From the NCBI GenBank assembly GCA_038501195.1, contig JBBPUQ010000001.1, forward strand, positions 6,634,001 through 6,698,000: DNA of 64,000 bases, written 5' to 3'. Below are positions 47,283 to 61,100 of this stretch, piece after piece. The position numbers were made by a program, and so were the translations under genes. The notes beneath the pieces are model-generated. The model was given only the letters and a program-made list of their open reading frames with translations, did no database searches and was not told where the DNA came from. Source of the stretch: Nemania diffusa (lineage: Eukaryota; Ascomycota; Sordariomycetes; Xylariales; Xylariaceae). Within the stretch, counting starts at the first letter, position 1, and every line of letters begins with the position of its first letter.

Positions 47283-47922
47283 GGGCCATACGTACATATA
47301 CCGACAAACCTATTTTTTCTCCAATTTCCGTTTTCCGAAAACAGTTTTGCAAAATAAAAAGACAATAATGTTAATATATATATATATATTTCTAGCTTGA
47401 TTTACTTTATTATTACGTTAATTAATATAAATAGACCTAATTGACTTAACTGCATTTAATTTACATAACTACACTTAATTGAATTGATTGACTTGACTGG
47501 ACCTAGCTGACCTACTAACTGAATTGGACCTACTAACCAAACTGGACCTAACTGACCTACTAACTTAACTGGACTTAACTAGACTTAAGTCAATTAAATC
47601 AATAAGTTAGTTAAGTCAAGTCCGGTCAGTCAGGTCAGTCAGGTCAGTCAGGTCAGTCAGGTCTAGTTAAATCCAGTCCAACTAAGTCAATCAAATCAAT
47701 CAAGTGCAGTCAAATCAATCAAATGCAGTCAAGTCAATTAAATGTAGTTAAGTCAATCAGGTCTATTTATATTAATTAAACTAATAATACGAGTAATTAA
47801 GCTAAAAATCTACAAATATATAAACTATTGTTTTTGTATTATAGTTTTCTTATTTTGCAAACTGTTTTCTAAAACAGAAATTGGAGAAAAAATAGGTTTG
47901 TCGGTATATGTACGTATGGCCC
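47283..47922. mobile_element. Foldback element with long inverted repeats, 640 bp
   Basis: The left arm begins GGGCCATACGTACATATACC and the right arm is its reverse complement ending at 47922. The match continues with small gaps over roughly 100 bp per arm (CGACAAACCTATTTTTTCTC, CAATTTC, TTTTGCAAAATAA). The arms then run into paired blocks rich in GACCTA/ACTGAC on the left and GGTCAGTCA on the right, so nearly the whole element can fold back on itself. There is no coding frame. I found no clear target duplication. A hAT-like element sits in its right tip. Confidence 0.8.
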
Positions 47923-47925
47923 ACC

Positions 47926-48524
47926 CAGCGCTACCCACAGGTAAAGTAATACTTTGACTGATTGTCAATTAATTGACCCAATCCAGTCCAAATAATCGTT
48001 TTAAAATTGATTGCAGGTAAAGTAATAATTATTTACCTGATTTGTTACTTGTTAATTACTTTTAATTAATTTTCTTATTTTTTAAAATATTTTTTGTTGT
48101 TTTTTTTTTAGTAAAAAAGAAGCTTTCTTTTCCTAGGTAAGCTAGGTAGCACTCTATTTTTAAACCCACTTATTCAGCCATATACACAGCCACATACCTA
48201 GCTATATACCTAGCTACATACCTAGCCACTTATATCTACCTAGCCTATATTCTACCACCTTATCTACCAACCACCCTACCAACCACTCTACTTACCACCC
48301 TACTTACCACCCTATCTACTTACCTACTTACACCTATCTACCTATTTTGCTTTTTATAATCTGTATGCTTTATGTATATTGCTTGAGTTACTTGGTCAAT
48401 TAACTTAATCAATCAAGTCAATAGATTTAGGCAAGTCAGTCAAACAAGCCTTTTTTTGCGATCAATCAAGATAAAACACGTCAAAAGCCGATTATTTGAC
48501 TGACTTTACCTGTGGGTAGCGCTG
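47926..48524. mobile_element. Non-autonomous hAT-like element (copy 2), 599 bp
   Basis: Both ends read CAGCGCTACCCACAGGTAAA inward and match over 22 bp. The element is flanked by a perfect 8-bp target duplication, GGCCCACC (47918-47925 and 48525-48532). It is inverted relative to copy 1: its left end resembles copy 1's right end (AATACTTTGACTG), and its right end resembles copy 1's left end (GATTGATCGC). The inside has the same T-rich tract and a CTACCTA microsatellite (about 48180-48350). It is not RIP-mutated. Confidence 0.92.
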
Positions 48525-48532
48525 GGCCCACC

Positions 48533-49375
48533 GTCCCCTCCGCTTACTTCTAACGGTTATATGGGGGCAACTTTTCGTGGTGAAGAGCCGGTACGCAGGC
48601 AGACGCTTCTCCGAGAGCCTACTTCGACTGCTATATATTTCTTAATTAAGGAGCTAGGGGTGTGTAGTACCAAACACATGCTAATCAAGAAAAAAAAAGC
48701 AAATGGGACGCTGCTATACATAGTATCGGGATGTCGTTTGCAATATCAAGCACTACTACCCAACCTTACTATTCTAGGTGTGGTAGGCTCCACAGGACCG
48801 GCTGATGCCGCCCCTAAAGCAACCTGCAGGAGATACTAACTCATGCTCTACAGTAGCGGTAAGATTGAGGCTCTTTAAGTATAACACCGCTCGATCATCC
48901 ATGCTCCAGTTCGATGGTCGGTGAAGCTGTGAATTCAGACGAAGGTTATAATCAATCATAATCACGCCCCATCCCGATCTAGATCATCTTTCTCGGAAAT
49001 ACAATTCCAATTATACACAGCACTTGCCGAGACTGGCATTTTACCCATTACGGTATTCATTTGCTATCCATCCATTTTCTAGCGATTAGCATTTGCTCCT
49101 AAATAGGCCCAATGCCAGCTGTATTGCTGATAGCTATAGTGCCCCTGTAATATCCAACTCGGTCTATACTCGCTGTTTATGGACATCTACTATATAATTC
49201 ATAAGTGGACGGCCTTGAACCTACATTAGAATTTCTTTCACTGTCTTTAATTTTTTTTTTTCCTTTCCCTATTCTTAACGTGGGAGACACTGGACCCTAC
49301 TTTAATACAAGACCCCTTTCACGTTGAAAAGAAAGGGAAGAAGGGTAAAGCATTGTGATGGGGCGGACAAGGGTC
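48533..49375. other. Spacer between transposon copies
   Basis: About 840 bases of ordinary composition between copy 2 and copy 3 of the hAT-like family. Short frames (48561-48839) have no recognisable product. A T10 run and an A-rich patch occur near 49250. Confidence 0.5.
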
Positions 49376-49623
49376 CAGCGCTACCCACAGGTAAAGTTAG
49401 TCAAATATAGCCTCTTGACTTGTTTTACCTGAATTGATCGCAAAAAAACGCTTGTTTGACTGACTTGCCTGAATCTATTGACTGGATTGATCAGGTTAAT
49501 TGACCAAGTAATTCAAGCAATGTACGTAAAGTGTACAGATTGTAAAAAGCAAAGTAAGTAAGTAGGTGTAAGTAAGTATAAGTAAGTAAATAGGTAAAGT
49601 AGTAGGTAAGGTAGTAGGTAAAA
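49376..49623. mobile_element. hAT-like element (copy 3), left part
   Basis: It begins CAGCGCTACCCACAGGTAAA and follows the left-end sequence of the family closely (AATTGATCGCAAAAAAACGC), then a GTAAGTA/GTAGGTA microsatellite. At 49623 it is cut by another element starting CAGCGCTAAACACA. The 8 bases before it, CAAGGGTC, would be its target duplication. Its continuation starts at 58129 but is RIP-degraded, and I could not find its right end. Confidence 0.8.
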
Positions 49624-50744
49624 CAGCGCTAAACACAAATAAAACAAGTTAAATAATAGCCTTTTGACTTGTTTTGCTTTAATTGATTACAAAAAGTGTT
49701 TATTTAATTTATTTAATTAAATTTATTGTTTTAATTAAATAGTTATTTAATTAAATAAATTAAATAAAATTATATATATTATATATATTAATTAGTTAAA
49801 GTTAAAACTTTTATTAAAACTTTTATTTATTTTAATTATTATTTATAAATTATTTAAATTATTATATAATTAATATTATAAATATTAAATAGTTTTTAAA
49901 ATATTTGTTTTAATAAATAACTATTATAAAATTATTATAAATTTATATTAACTAAATATTTTTTTATATTTAGTTAATATTACTAATATAAATAATATAT
50001 TAATAATAAATTAATTTAATATAAAAAACTATTGTTATTAAATTTGTTATTATTATAAAAAGTTGCAATTTAGTTTTAAATAACTAGTTTTATTAAAAGC
50101 TAAATAATAGTTTAATTTATTATAAGTTTTATTTATAAATTTTTTAAAAATAAATTTAAAAATAAATAAAATAACAATAATAATTTTAAATGTAATATTA
50201 TTAATATATTAGTTTTTTTAATATATTATAATTTATTAATAAATTTTTTTAATTTTTATAAAGTTTTTTTTTAAAAACTTTTTAACTATATATTTAAATA
50301 AAAAATAACAACTATTTAATAAATAAATATTTTTTTAAACAACTGTTTATATTTTTATAACTTTTTATATATTTATTAAAAATTAATATAAATTTTATTT
50401 ATATTAATAATATTTAAAATATATATATCGATTTAATAATTAATAAAATAATGTTATTTTTTATAAATATAAAAAGTAATTATAGTTTTAAAATTTTATT
50501 AAATAAAAATAAATTATTAATAAAATAAACAATAGTTAAATATAAAAAATTATATAAATAATAATAGCTAAAATTATAAAAATAAAACTTTAAATTTTTT
50601 TTTTTTTTTTTTTTTAATAAAATAAAAACAAATTAAATAAATATATAAATAATTTTTAAACTTTTTAAAAAAAGTTATAACATTAAATAAACTAACTTTA
50701 TTATTTTTATATTAAAATATTATTTAAATAAAAAAGTTTAAAAT

Positions 50745-51052
50745 TGTTAAACTAATAACTTAATAAAATTTATATATATATATTAAATATATATAACTAA
50801 AACTTAAATTAGAACTTTTATTAAATAACTAAATAAATAAAAAATACAAAAATTTATTAAAATTTATAAAATTTATAAGTTTTATATATATATATATATA
50901 AATAATTTATATATAACTTTTTTAATTATATTTTTTTTTATAAAAAATATATATAAATTAATATAAAACTTTAAAATTTAAAAATAAACTTTAAATTTTA
51001 TAAATTATTTTAAATCTTTTTATATATATATATATAAAAAATTCTATTAATA
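50745..51052. repeat. Left LTR
   Basis: Matches 56343-56650 over its whole length, including the blocks AAGTTTTATATATATATATA and TTTTAAATCTTTTTATATAT. It starts TGTTAAAC where the right copy has TATTAAAT, a G-to-A plus C-to-T pair as RIP would make. Confidence 0.75.
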
Positions 51053-54000
51053 TTAATTAGTAATTATAAAATATAATTATAAATTAATAAAGTAAAAAAG
51101 TAAAAACTAGTTATTATTAAAAATAGTTTTTATATTTTATTTTTATTTTTTTATATAAAAAATAAACTATTATTTATATTAATTAATTAAAAATATATTA
51201 AATTAATTATTAAATAAAAAAAATTTAATTATTATAAAACTAAAATTAGTTTTATATAATAATTTAGTTATTTTTATATAAAAATTAATAAAATTATAAG
51301 CTATTTTATATATTTATTTTTTTAATTATTTTATTTATTTTATTTTTTTTATTTTATTATTTTTTATAACTATGTTAATATTTGTAATAAAAGTAATTAT
51401 AGTAATAATAATTATAATAATTAAACAAACTTAAAATAATAAGTTAATAATTTTATATAATAAAAATAAATTTATATATAAAAATATAACTAAAAATAAT
51501 AATATTTAAATAAAAATTTAAAAAAAATAAACTAATTTTAAATATTAAAATATAACTATTAATTTTAATTAATTTGCTAAACTTTTATAATTAATAATAT
51601 ATTTTATAAAATATTTATAAAATTATATATAATTAAAAATTAAAAATAAATAATTTATATAAATATTTATAATAAATTTTAATAGTTAAATAAAACTAAT
51701 GTTAATAAATATTAGTTATATATTTTAAAGAAAATTTATTACTATTGCTAAAAATAACAAAAATATTAAAATATATAAAAAATTATTTAAAAATAAATTT
51801 TTATATATTATTAAAAAGTATATAAATAAAAACAATAAAAACTTAAATAATAATATATTTATATAAATAGTTTTAATATTTATATTAATAAATATATTAA
51901 AACTTTTAATTATATAAATAAACTATTTAATATTATAATTAATTATATTAAAACTAACAATATTAATATATATTTTAATATTTAATATAAATAATTAAAT
52001 ATTTAGTTTTTTTATATAAATAAAAATTTAAAAATTTATATTTATTTTTAAAATTTTTATTATATATTTTGTATTTTTATTTATATATAAAAATCAATTA
52101 TATAAACTTTTTTTTATTTAAATTATTTATAATAATTTAATTAAAATAGTTTAATTTATTATATTTATTAAAATATAACAATTTAACTAAAATTATAATA
52201 ATAAATTATATAATATATTATATAATAAAGTTTAAATTTTTATTTCGATATATTGTTAATTTAAAATTATTAAAAAATAATATTATATAATATTTTTTTT
52301 TATATTAAAAAAAAAAAACTAAATAGTATTATTTTAATTATATTAATTTAATATATAAATAAAATAAAATTTATATAATATTTAATAATTATTTTAATAT
52401 AATAATTAATTATAATTAATATTAAATTAATTAAATTATTATTATTTTTATATAAATAAAATAAAATAATTTAATAAAAACAATATTTAAAATATTAAAA
52501 ACTATAATTAATAAGTTTTAATTTATATAATATATTTTAAAATTTAGTTATTATAAAAAAATATTATTTTATATAATAATTATATAAATATATTTTAATA
52601 TATTTAATTTTAAACTTGTTTTAATTAATTAAAAACTTATATATAAAACTTTATTTTTTAATTTATAAATAATATTATAAGTTTTTTTTAATTAAAAAAT
52701 AAACTATTATTATATAATAAATATTTATTTTATTAATAAATAATATAATATTAAATATTTAAAATAATTATATAATTATAGTTTTAAAAAAAAGTTTTAT
52801 TAAAAATTATAATAATTATATAATAAAAATAATAAAAATAACAAAAAATATTTTATTTATAAAAAATTTAATTATTAATTTATTAATTATAGTTAATAAA
52901 AAAAATCAAAAATAAAAAAATAATATTTTATTATATATAATATTTTAAAACAAAAAGTTTTATTATATAAAAAATATAATATATTTATATTAAATTATAA
53001 AAATAATAAAAACTTTTTATATAATAATAAATTTAATAATAATTTAAATTTTAAAATTAAAAATAAAACAGTTTAATTTTTAATAAATTTAATATATTTT
53101 TATTATATAATAAAAAAAAAATATATATATTTAAAATTAAATATTAATATTAAATAACGTTTATTTAAATAATTAATATAATATAAAATATTAAAATATT
53201 TTATAAAATATTAATATAATAAAAGTTTTAATTATTAAAAAAGCTTAAACTGAAACTTTTATATAAAAAAACTTTTTTATATAAATAAATTAAATTTTAA
53301 ATAATATAATAATTTAATTTAATAATATTAAAAGTTTTAAAATTATAAATATTATAATTATTTTAATATTAATTAAATTAATTAAATTTTATATTTTAAA
53401 TATATTGATTTTATTTTTACTATTATTATAAAATATAAATTAATTATATATTTATTTTAATAATATATAAAATATAATTATATAATAAAATAATATAATA
53501 ATATTTATTATATAAAAATAAAAATATTTATTTTTTAATATTAATTAATTAAAAACTATAAATTATTTTATAAAACAAAAACTTTAAAAATTATATTATT
53601 AATTTAAATATTTTTATATAAAAAAATTTATAAAATTATTATAAAAAATTAAATATAATAATATTAATATTTTAATATTTTAAAAAATTAAAAAGTTTTG
53701 TTATTATTATTAATTATATAATTAAATTTTGAAAAAATTTAAATTTTTATTAAAAAATAAATATAATTTTAATTATAAAATTATTATTAATATTATATAA
53801 ATTAATAAATAATTAATTTTATATATAATTAATATAAATATTTTATTTTAAATAGTTAAATTTTTAAAATTTTTAAATATATATAATATTTAAAATATAT
53901 TATATTAATATTAAATTTTAATATATTAAAAGCTATTTAATTATATTATATATAATTTTAATATAAATCTTTTATTTGAAAAATTTTGTAATAATATATA

Positions 54001-56342
54001 ATTAATTAAAATTTTATATAAAAAAATATTTATTAAAATATATTAAATTATTAAAAAAATTAAACAAATATATATATTATTTTATTATATATTTAATATT
54101 TTATATAAAAAAATCAATTATTATATAAATAAAAAATAATATTATAAATAGTTATAAAAACTTTAAATAATATAGTTAAATTAAATAGTTTTATATTTAT
54201 TTTATTAATTTTTAAAACTTATTTTAAAATTAATAATAATTTATTTTTTTTATTAAAAATTATTTAAAAAATAAAAACTATATAAAAAATTATAAAAATA
54301 TTAAAAAATATTTATATAAAAGTTAATATTAACTAAATTATATAAATTAAAAATAAATTAATATTATTATATAAAATTTTTTTTTTTTTTTAAAATAAAA
54401 TTATAATATAAAAAAAACAAAAAAATTAAATAAAACTATATAAAATTTTTATAATTAAAAGTTATAATATTATAATTAATATAATAAATAAATTAATTAA
54501 ATTTTATTATATATAAATTGAATTATATTATTAATAAAAAATTATATTTAATTTATTATATAAAAAAAATAACTTTTTATATAATTTTTTTTAAATTATT
54601 AAATAGCTATAATTTTAATATAAAAATAAATTAAAAAAATTATTTATATTTATTAATAATTAATATTTTATATTAAAAAAAATTAACAATTATATTTTAA
54701 TTATATAATTAAAATAAAATAATATAATTATTATATTTAATATATTTTTTAAATAATTAAATATAATTAAAATAAATATATTAATAATTTAAAATATATT
54801 TTAATTTATATAATATAATTTAAACTAATATAATTAAATAAAAATTTTTTAAATTAAATTTATATAAAAAATTAAAAATAAAATAACTAATTATATAAAA
54901 AGTTTAAATTAATTATATAAAATTATAAAAATAATAATAAAATTTAAATTTTTATATAAATATTAATAATTTAATATATAAATTAATAATTTATTATAAT
55001 TTTAAAATTATTATTAATTTAAAATTATAATATATATATAAAGTTATAAAATATTTTTTAAATATATATATAATTATATAATAAATTAAATTAAAAAATT
55101 TATATTTATTTATTAAAAAAACTAAAAAATAAATATTTAATAAATATTATATTTTAAATTATATAATTATTATATAAATTAATTAAATTAAAATTATATT
55201 AATATAAAACTTATTATAAATATTATTATTAAAAATTAAATATAAAAATATTTATATATAATTTATATTTATTATATATTAAAAAAAAACTTAATAAATT
55301 TATAATTATAAAATTTTAAATAAATAATATTTTTAATATTATATTTAAAAAATTTTTATATAAAAAAAAAACTAAATTATTATTTTATATAAAATTAAAA
55401 ATAAAATTAATATTTAAAAACTTTATTAAATTTAACAAAAGTAAAATTTAAATAAATAAATAAAAATTCTTTTTTATTTAATAAAAATAAATTAAACAAT
55501 TATATATTATTAACTTTTATATAAAAAATTATTTTTAATAATATATTATTTAATAAATTAAAAAAATATATATTATATTAATATATTATTTAAAAATATT
55601 ATATAATTTATTAATTATTATATAAGTTTAAAAATTATTAAAAAATAATATTAAAATATTAAATATATAAATATAATAATAAATCAACAATATATAATAA
55701 AAACTATATTATATATTTTTAAACTTTAATTATATAAAAATTTTTATTTTTATTAATAAAACATTTATAAATAATAAAAATTTAAATTTTTAAATTAAAT
55801 TTATAATTATATTAATTAATAAAAACTATATAAAAAATATATTTATAATTAAAAATAATATTATTTATTAAAATTTAATTAAATATAAATAAGTTATATA
55901 TAATATATTAACAAATAAACTATATAATATAATTAATAAATTTAACTATATTATTATATTTAATATAACTTTTTAAAAAATTATTTATATAATAAAATTA
56001 TTAATTATATTATTTGTTATATATATCGATTTTAAATTTTTATATAAATATTTAATTAAATTAAAAACTATATAAAAAAAGCAATTTATAATTAATATTA
56101 TATTATTTTAAAAAATATATAAAAATTATAAAATTATAAAAATATATTAAATTAATAATAAAAACAATTTAATAAATATTTATATAAAAAAAACATTTAA
56201 TTAAATATTAAAAAAACTAGTTAATATAAATAAATTAATTATATAAATAAAAATATATATAAATTAATTAAATAACAAAAAAATAACAGAAAATTAATTA
56301 ATATTAAAACTAAAATTATTATATAAAATAAAAAAGCTTTAA

Positions 56343-56650
56343 TATTAAATTAATAATTTAATAAAACTTATATATATATATTAAATATATATAATTAAAA
56401 TTTAAATTAAAACTTTTATTAAATAATTAAATAAATAAAAAATATAAAAATCTATTAAAATTTATAAAATTTATAAGTTTTATATATATATATATATAAA
56501 TAATTTATATATAACTTTTTTAGTTATATTTTTTTTTATAAAATATATATATAAATTAATATAACACTTTAAAACTTAAAAACAAACTTTAAATTTTATA
56601 AATTATTTTAAATCTTTTTATATATATATATATAAAAAGTTTTATTAATA
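56343..56650. repeat. Right LTR
   Basis: Direct repeat of 50745-51052 with scattered transitions. The outer edge is uncertain by a few bases. Confidence 0.75.
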
Positions 56651-58136
56651 ATTAATATTATATTTTATATAAAAATAATAATATTTTTTTTTTTTATTTA
56701 AAGTTTTAAAGTTATTAAAAATAATTAATAAAAAATATATATTATAATTAAAAATATTTAAATTTATATAAAAAATAAACTAAATATAAAATATATATTT
56801 TATATTAAAAATATAAATTTAAAAAAACTATTATTAAATTAAATTATTTAATATATTAAAAATTAAAACAATAACTTTTTTATAAATAAATTATTTTATA
56901 AATATTTAAAAACTTTAAATTTTAAAAAAATTATTATATTATATTTTAATTTATAAACTATTTTATTATTAATTAAATTTTTAGTTTTAATATATATATA
57001 TATAAAAATAATATTTATTTAAATATAATAATATATTATATTTTAAAAAAATATTATTAAAAACTATATAATAATATTATTATTAATATATTATTTAATT
57101 AAATATAATAAAAAATTAAAATAAAAATAAATTTATTAAAAAATTAAAACTAAAAATAAAAATATTTTAAAAAATATATTAATTTAAAATATTTTATTTT
57201 TTAATAATAACTCTAATATTTATAATAATAAAAATAATAAAAATAATAAAAAAGTTAAAAAAAAATAATAAATAATATTAATTAAAACAAATTGATTAAA
57301 TTAATAATTTAATAAAAGTTAATAAAATAAATATAAACAAATAATTAAAAATATATTAATTTTAAATATATTAATTATTTAATATAAATTATAAAATAAA
57401 TAATATTATTAATAAAAAAAACAAAAATATAATTATAAAAATAATAAAAAAGTTTAAAACAAAAAAAGTTTTTTATTAATTAAAATTAATTTTATAAAAG
57501 AATTTATATTAAAATAAATAATTATTAAATTAAAAAAAAGCTAAATTTAAAAATAATATTTTTATAGTTTAAATTATAATATATATAACGTTAAAAAAAT
57601 AAAAAAAATAAAAAAATAAAAAAATATTAAAAAAAAAACAACACTATTATAAAAATAATATTATTAAATAATTTTAATTATATTAAATATAAATTTAATA
57701 ATAATTTAATATTATATATAAAATATATAAAGTTATAAATAATTAAAAATTAAAAGTTAAAAATAATTTATAATAAAAAAAAATAATTAATTTAAAAAGT
57801 TATAATTGAATTAATATTAATTAAATAAATAAATAAATAAATAAATTTATTAAATAAAATTTTTTTTTTATTAATTAATTAATATAAGTTTTAAAATAAA
57901 CTATTACTTAAATAAAAAAGTATTATATTTTTTAAATAGTTTTTTTTTATTAAAAAAAATTAAAAAAAAATAAAAAAAAAATATTTATTTAAAAATAACT
58001 AGCAAATATAAATAAAACAAAAAATTTTTATTTTATATAACAATTAATTCAAATATATTTATTTTGCTTTAATTAATTAAGTTATTTATTAAATAGTTAA
58101 AATATTGTTTTATTTATATTTAACGCTAAAATAAAA

Positions 58137-61100
58137 TAGTAAATAAAGTAGCAAATAAAGTAATAAATAAATAATATTAAATTTAATATATATGTTTTTA
58201 TGTTATATTAATAACTAGCTTTAATTTAAAGCAATTATTTAATAAACTCTTTTTATATATTATATAAACTATTTAATATTAGCTATATTATTTATATAAT
58301 TAATATATATTTTTTATATATAAACTTTAAACTTTTTAAAAAAAGCTTAAATTTAATATACTTTTTTAAAAATAAATATTTTAATGCTTTTTTTTATATT
58401 ATATAATTATTTTTATAATTAGTAATAAATATATTTATATTTATAATAAATAATAAAGCTTTATAATATATAATATAAAGTTTAAAATATATTATTTAAT
58501 ATATTATAATAAATAAATAATTTATATTATATAAATATATTATTAAATAAATTAATATATTATTGTTTAATTATTAAATAGTATATAATATATTAAATAT
58601 AAATATAATTAAATTTACTAGAAATTTTTAACTTGTTTTTTTTTTGCTTTTTTTTTTTTTATTTTTTTTTATAGTTATTTTAATATATATATTTTTATAA
58701 CTATATTATATATTTGTTATAATTAAATAAAAAAATTATTTATTAATTATTTTATAAATTTTTTAAATAATTATTTATTTAATAAATATTATAAAGTTAT
58801 ATATTTATATATAATAATTAAATAGTTTGTTAATATTATAAAAACTATTATATTATAGCTTTTTTTTGCTGCTTTTTATAAATAATTTAATTTTGTGTTT
58901 TAAAAATATTATTAATATATATATAAATTGCTTGATCTTTTTTTTTTTTTTTAAAAAAAAGTAAAAAAAAAATCTTTTTTTAATAAGTTATTTATTTATA
59001 TACTTTTAAAAAGTTGCTAACAAGCTTTATAAAATATTTATACTATTGTTATTATTATATTTTTTTTTTTTAAAAATAAAAAAAATAAAAAAAAAAAAGC
59101 TTTTTGTTATTACTTCTTTTTTTTTTTTTTTATTTTAATATTTATAATAACATATATATTTTCATTTATATTTATTATATTTTATTATTAAGTTTTTATA
59201 ATAACAAATATATTTTCGTTTATATTTGTTATATTTTATTAATAAGTTTTTTTGTTTGTTTTTTTTACTATTATTTTTAGTTTTAATAAATTAATAATAA
59301 ATATATTAAATATTTATAAATACTTTAATAAAAATATAATATTAGTTATATTAATTTTTTTTTAAAGCTATTAAAATATTTATAAACTATTTATATATTT
59401 ATATTTTTTTTTATAATATTTGTTATATTTATTTTTTATAAATTTATATATTTGTTAATTATTAATTAATAGTATTTTTATAATAGTTTAATATAATTTT
59501 TTAAAACAATTTATAAAACTTTTTATTTATAATATATTTATAATATTTTTAAAAATTATTTAAACAAAGTTTATTAAAAAACTATATATTATAATAGCTA
59601 TTATATATATTATTTTAATAGCTATATATATAAAGCTATATAAATAGTTTTTTTTTAATTAATATAATTTTAATTAATTAATTAATTTAAACTTGTTAAT
59701 ATTTGTTAAATTTTTAATATTTTATATAATATTTTTATTAATAATACTTTTATTATTAAACTTGCTATTTTTTATATTATTATTTACATTTTTTTAAGTT
59801 TATTCAAAGTTAATATAAAGTATATAAAAAAAAAAAAAAAAAAAATTACTAGTTGGGGTTTTTAAATTAAATATAAGCTACTACAGTAGCAAAATCGTTT
59901 ATATATAAAAAGTACTTTTTAAACGTTTTTTTTTTTTTTAAATATATATAGTTTAATAAGTTTTAAATTATATTACTTTTGCTTTTTTTGCTTTTATTTA
60001 ATTAGTTTGTTTTAATTAATTATTAGTTATAATTATTTATTTTATATTTATTTTATTAATTTTTTATTTATTAATTAATTTTTAAACTAGTTAATAATAA
60101 TTAAAATATTTATAAAAAATTTAAATTATTAAAAAAATATAACTAGTTTTAATTATATTAAAAATATAAACTATTTTTAAAATATAAAAATTTTAATAAG
60201 TTTATTAGCGATTATTTTATTAGTAAATATATATTTTATTATAAAATTTTTATATTTAATTTTTTAATATAACTAATAGTTATATATATTTATATATTTT
60301 AACTAAATATATAAAACTGCTATTTTTTTAATAACTAGTTTTATAATTTATTAATTATTATATTAAATATATATATATTAGTTATTAAAGCTAATATTAA
60401 ATTTATTAATTATTTAATTAATATATATAGCTTTTTTAGCTATTTATATAAAAGTAAAAAGTTTAGTTTTAATAATAAATATAATAATTATATTTTATTT
60501 ATTAGCTTTTTATTTTATAATATTATTAAAAAGCTTTATAATATAAGTTTAAAAGTTTTTTTAATTAAAAGTATTATTATTAAATAAAATATTATTAATT
60601 ATTACAAAGTTATTTTTATAATTAAATTATAAAATATAAAACTAAATATTTAATAAATAAAATAAAAGTTTATTAATTATTTTATAATATTTAAATAATA
60701 AATTATAATTAAAATAAATTAATTATAAAATTTTAAATGTTATATTAAAATATATAATTATTGCAATATATAATATAAACTTTATTTTTTATTAAAATAA
60801 ATAAATATTAATTAAAGTTACAATTTTTTTATAAAAAAAAAGCTTGTTAATTTTTATTAAAATATTTAAATAAATATTAAATATTAAACTTTTTAATTTA
60901 ATAATTTTTTTAATATAAAAAGTTTAAAAAAGCTATAAAAAGCTTTTTTGTTTATTTTTTATAATTTTTATTTTTAAAAACTATTATAAATTGTTTTTTT
61001 TTATAAAATTATATTTAATTTTTAAAGCTTTAATTATTTTATTAATTATTTTTTAGTTTTTTTTTTTATAAACTATTATTATATTATTAATATAAATAAA

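Larger units (their letters stand above)
50745..56650. mobile_element. RIP-degraded LTR retrotransposon
   Basis: Two direct repeats of about 308 bp (50745-51052 and 56343-56650) bound an A/T-only interior of about 5.3 kb. Their differences are mostly C/T or G/A. Length and layout fit a Gypsy or Copia element, but no gag or pol motif survives, so the type cannot be told. Edges are approximate to within a few bases, because RIP has erased the usual TG...CA ends and any target duplication. Confidence 0.7.
49624..58128. mobile_element. RIP-degraded hAT-like element nested in copy 3
   Basis: The left end is CAGCGCTAAACACAAATAAA. The right end at 58128, read in reverse, is TAGCGTTAAATATAAATAAA, which is the same sequence with C-to-T changes. 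Flanks are AGGTAAAA (49616-49623) and AAATAAAA (58129-58136): an 8-bp target duplication in which the right copy has lost both G to A. The first 1.1 kb matches the 1-2357 block in reverse. The total of 8.5 kb includes an LTR retrotransposon of about 5.9 kb, leaving about 2.6 kb. No protein can be read, since almost every frame is destroyed. Confidence 0.75.

Noticed and set aside
47283..47922. Target duplication for the foldback element
   Set aside because: After removing the hAT-like insertion, the flanks (CATAGGGA and ACCGTCCC) do not match.
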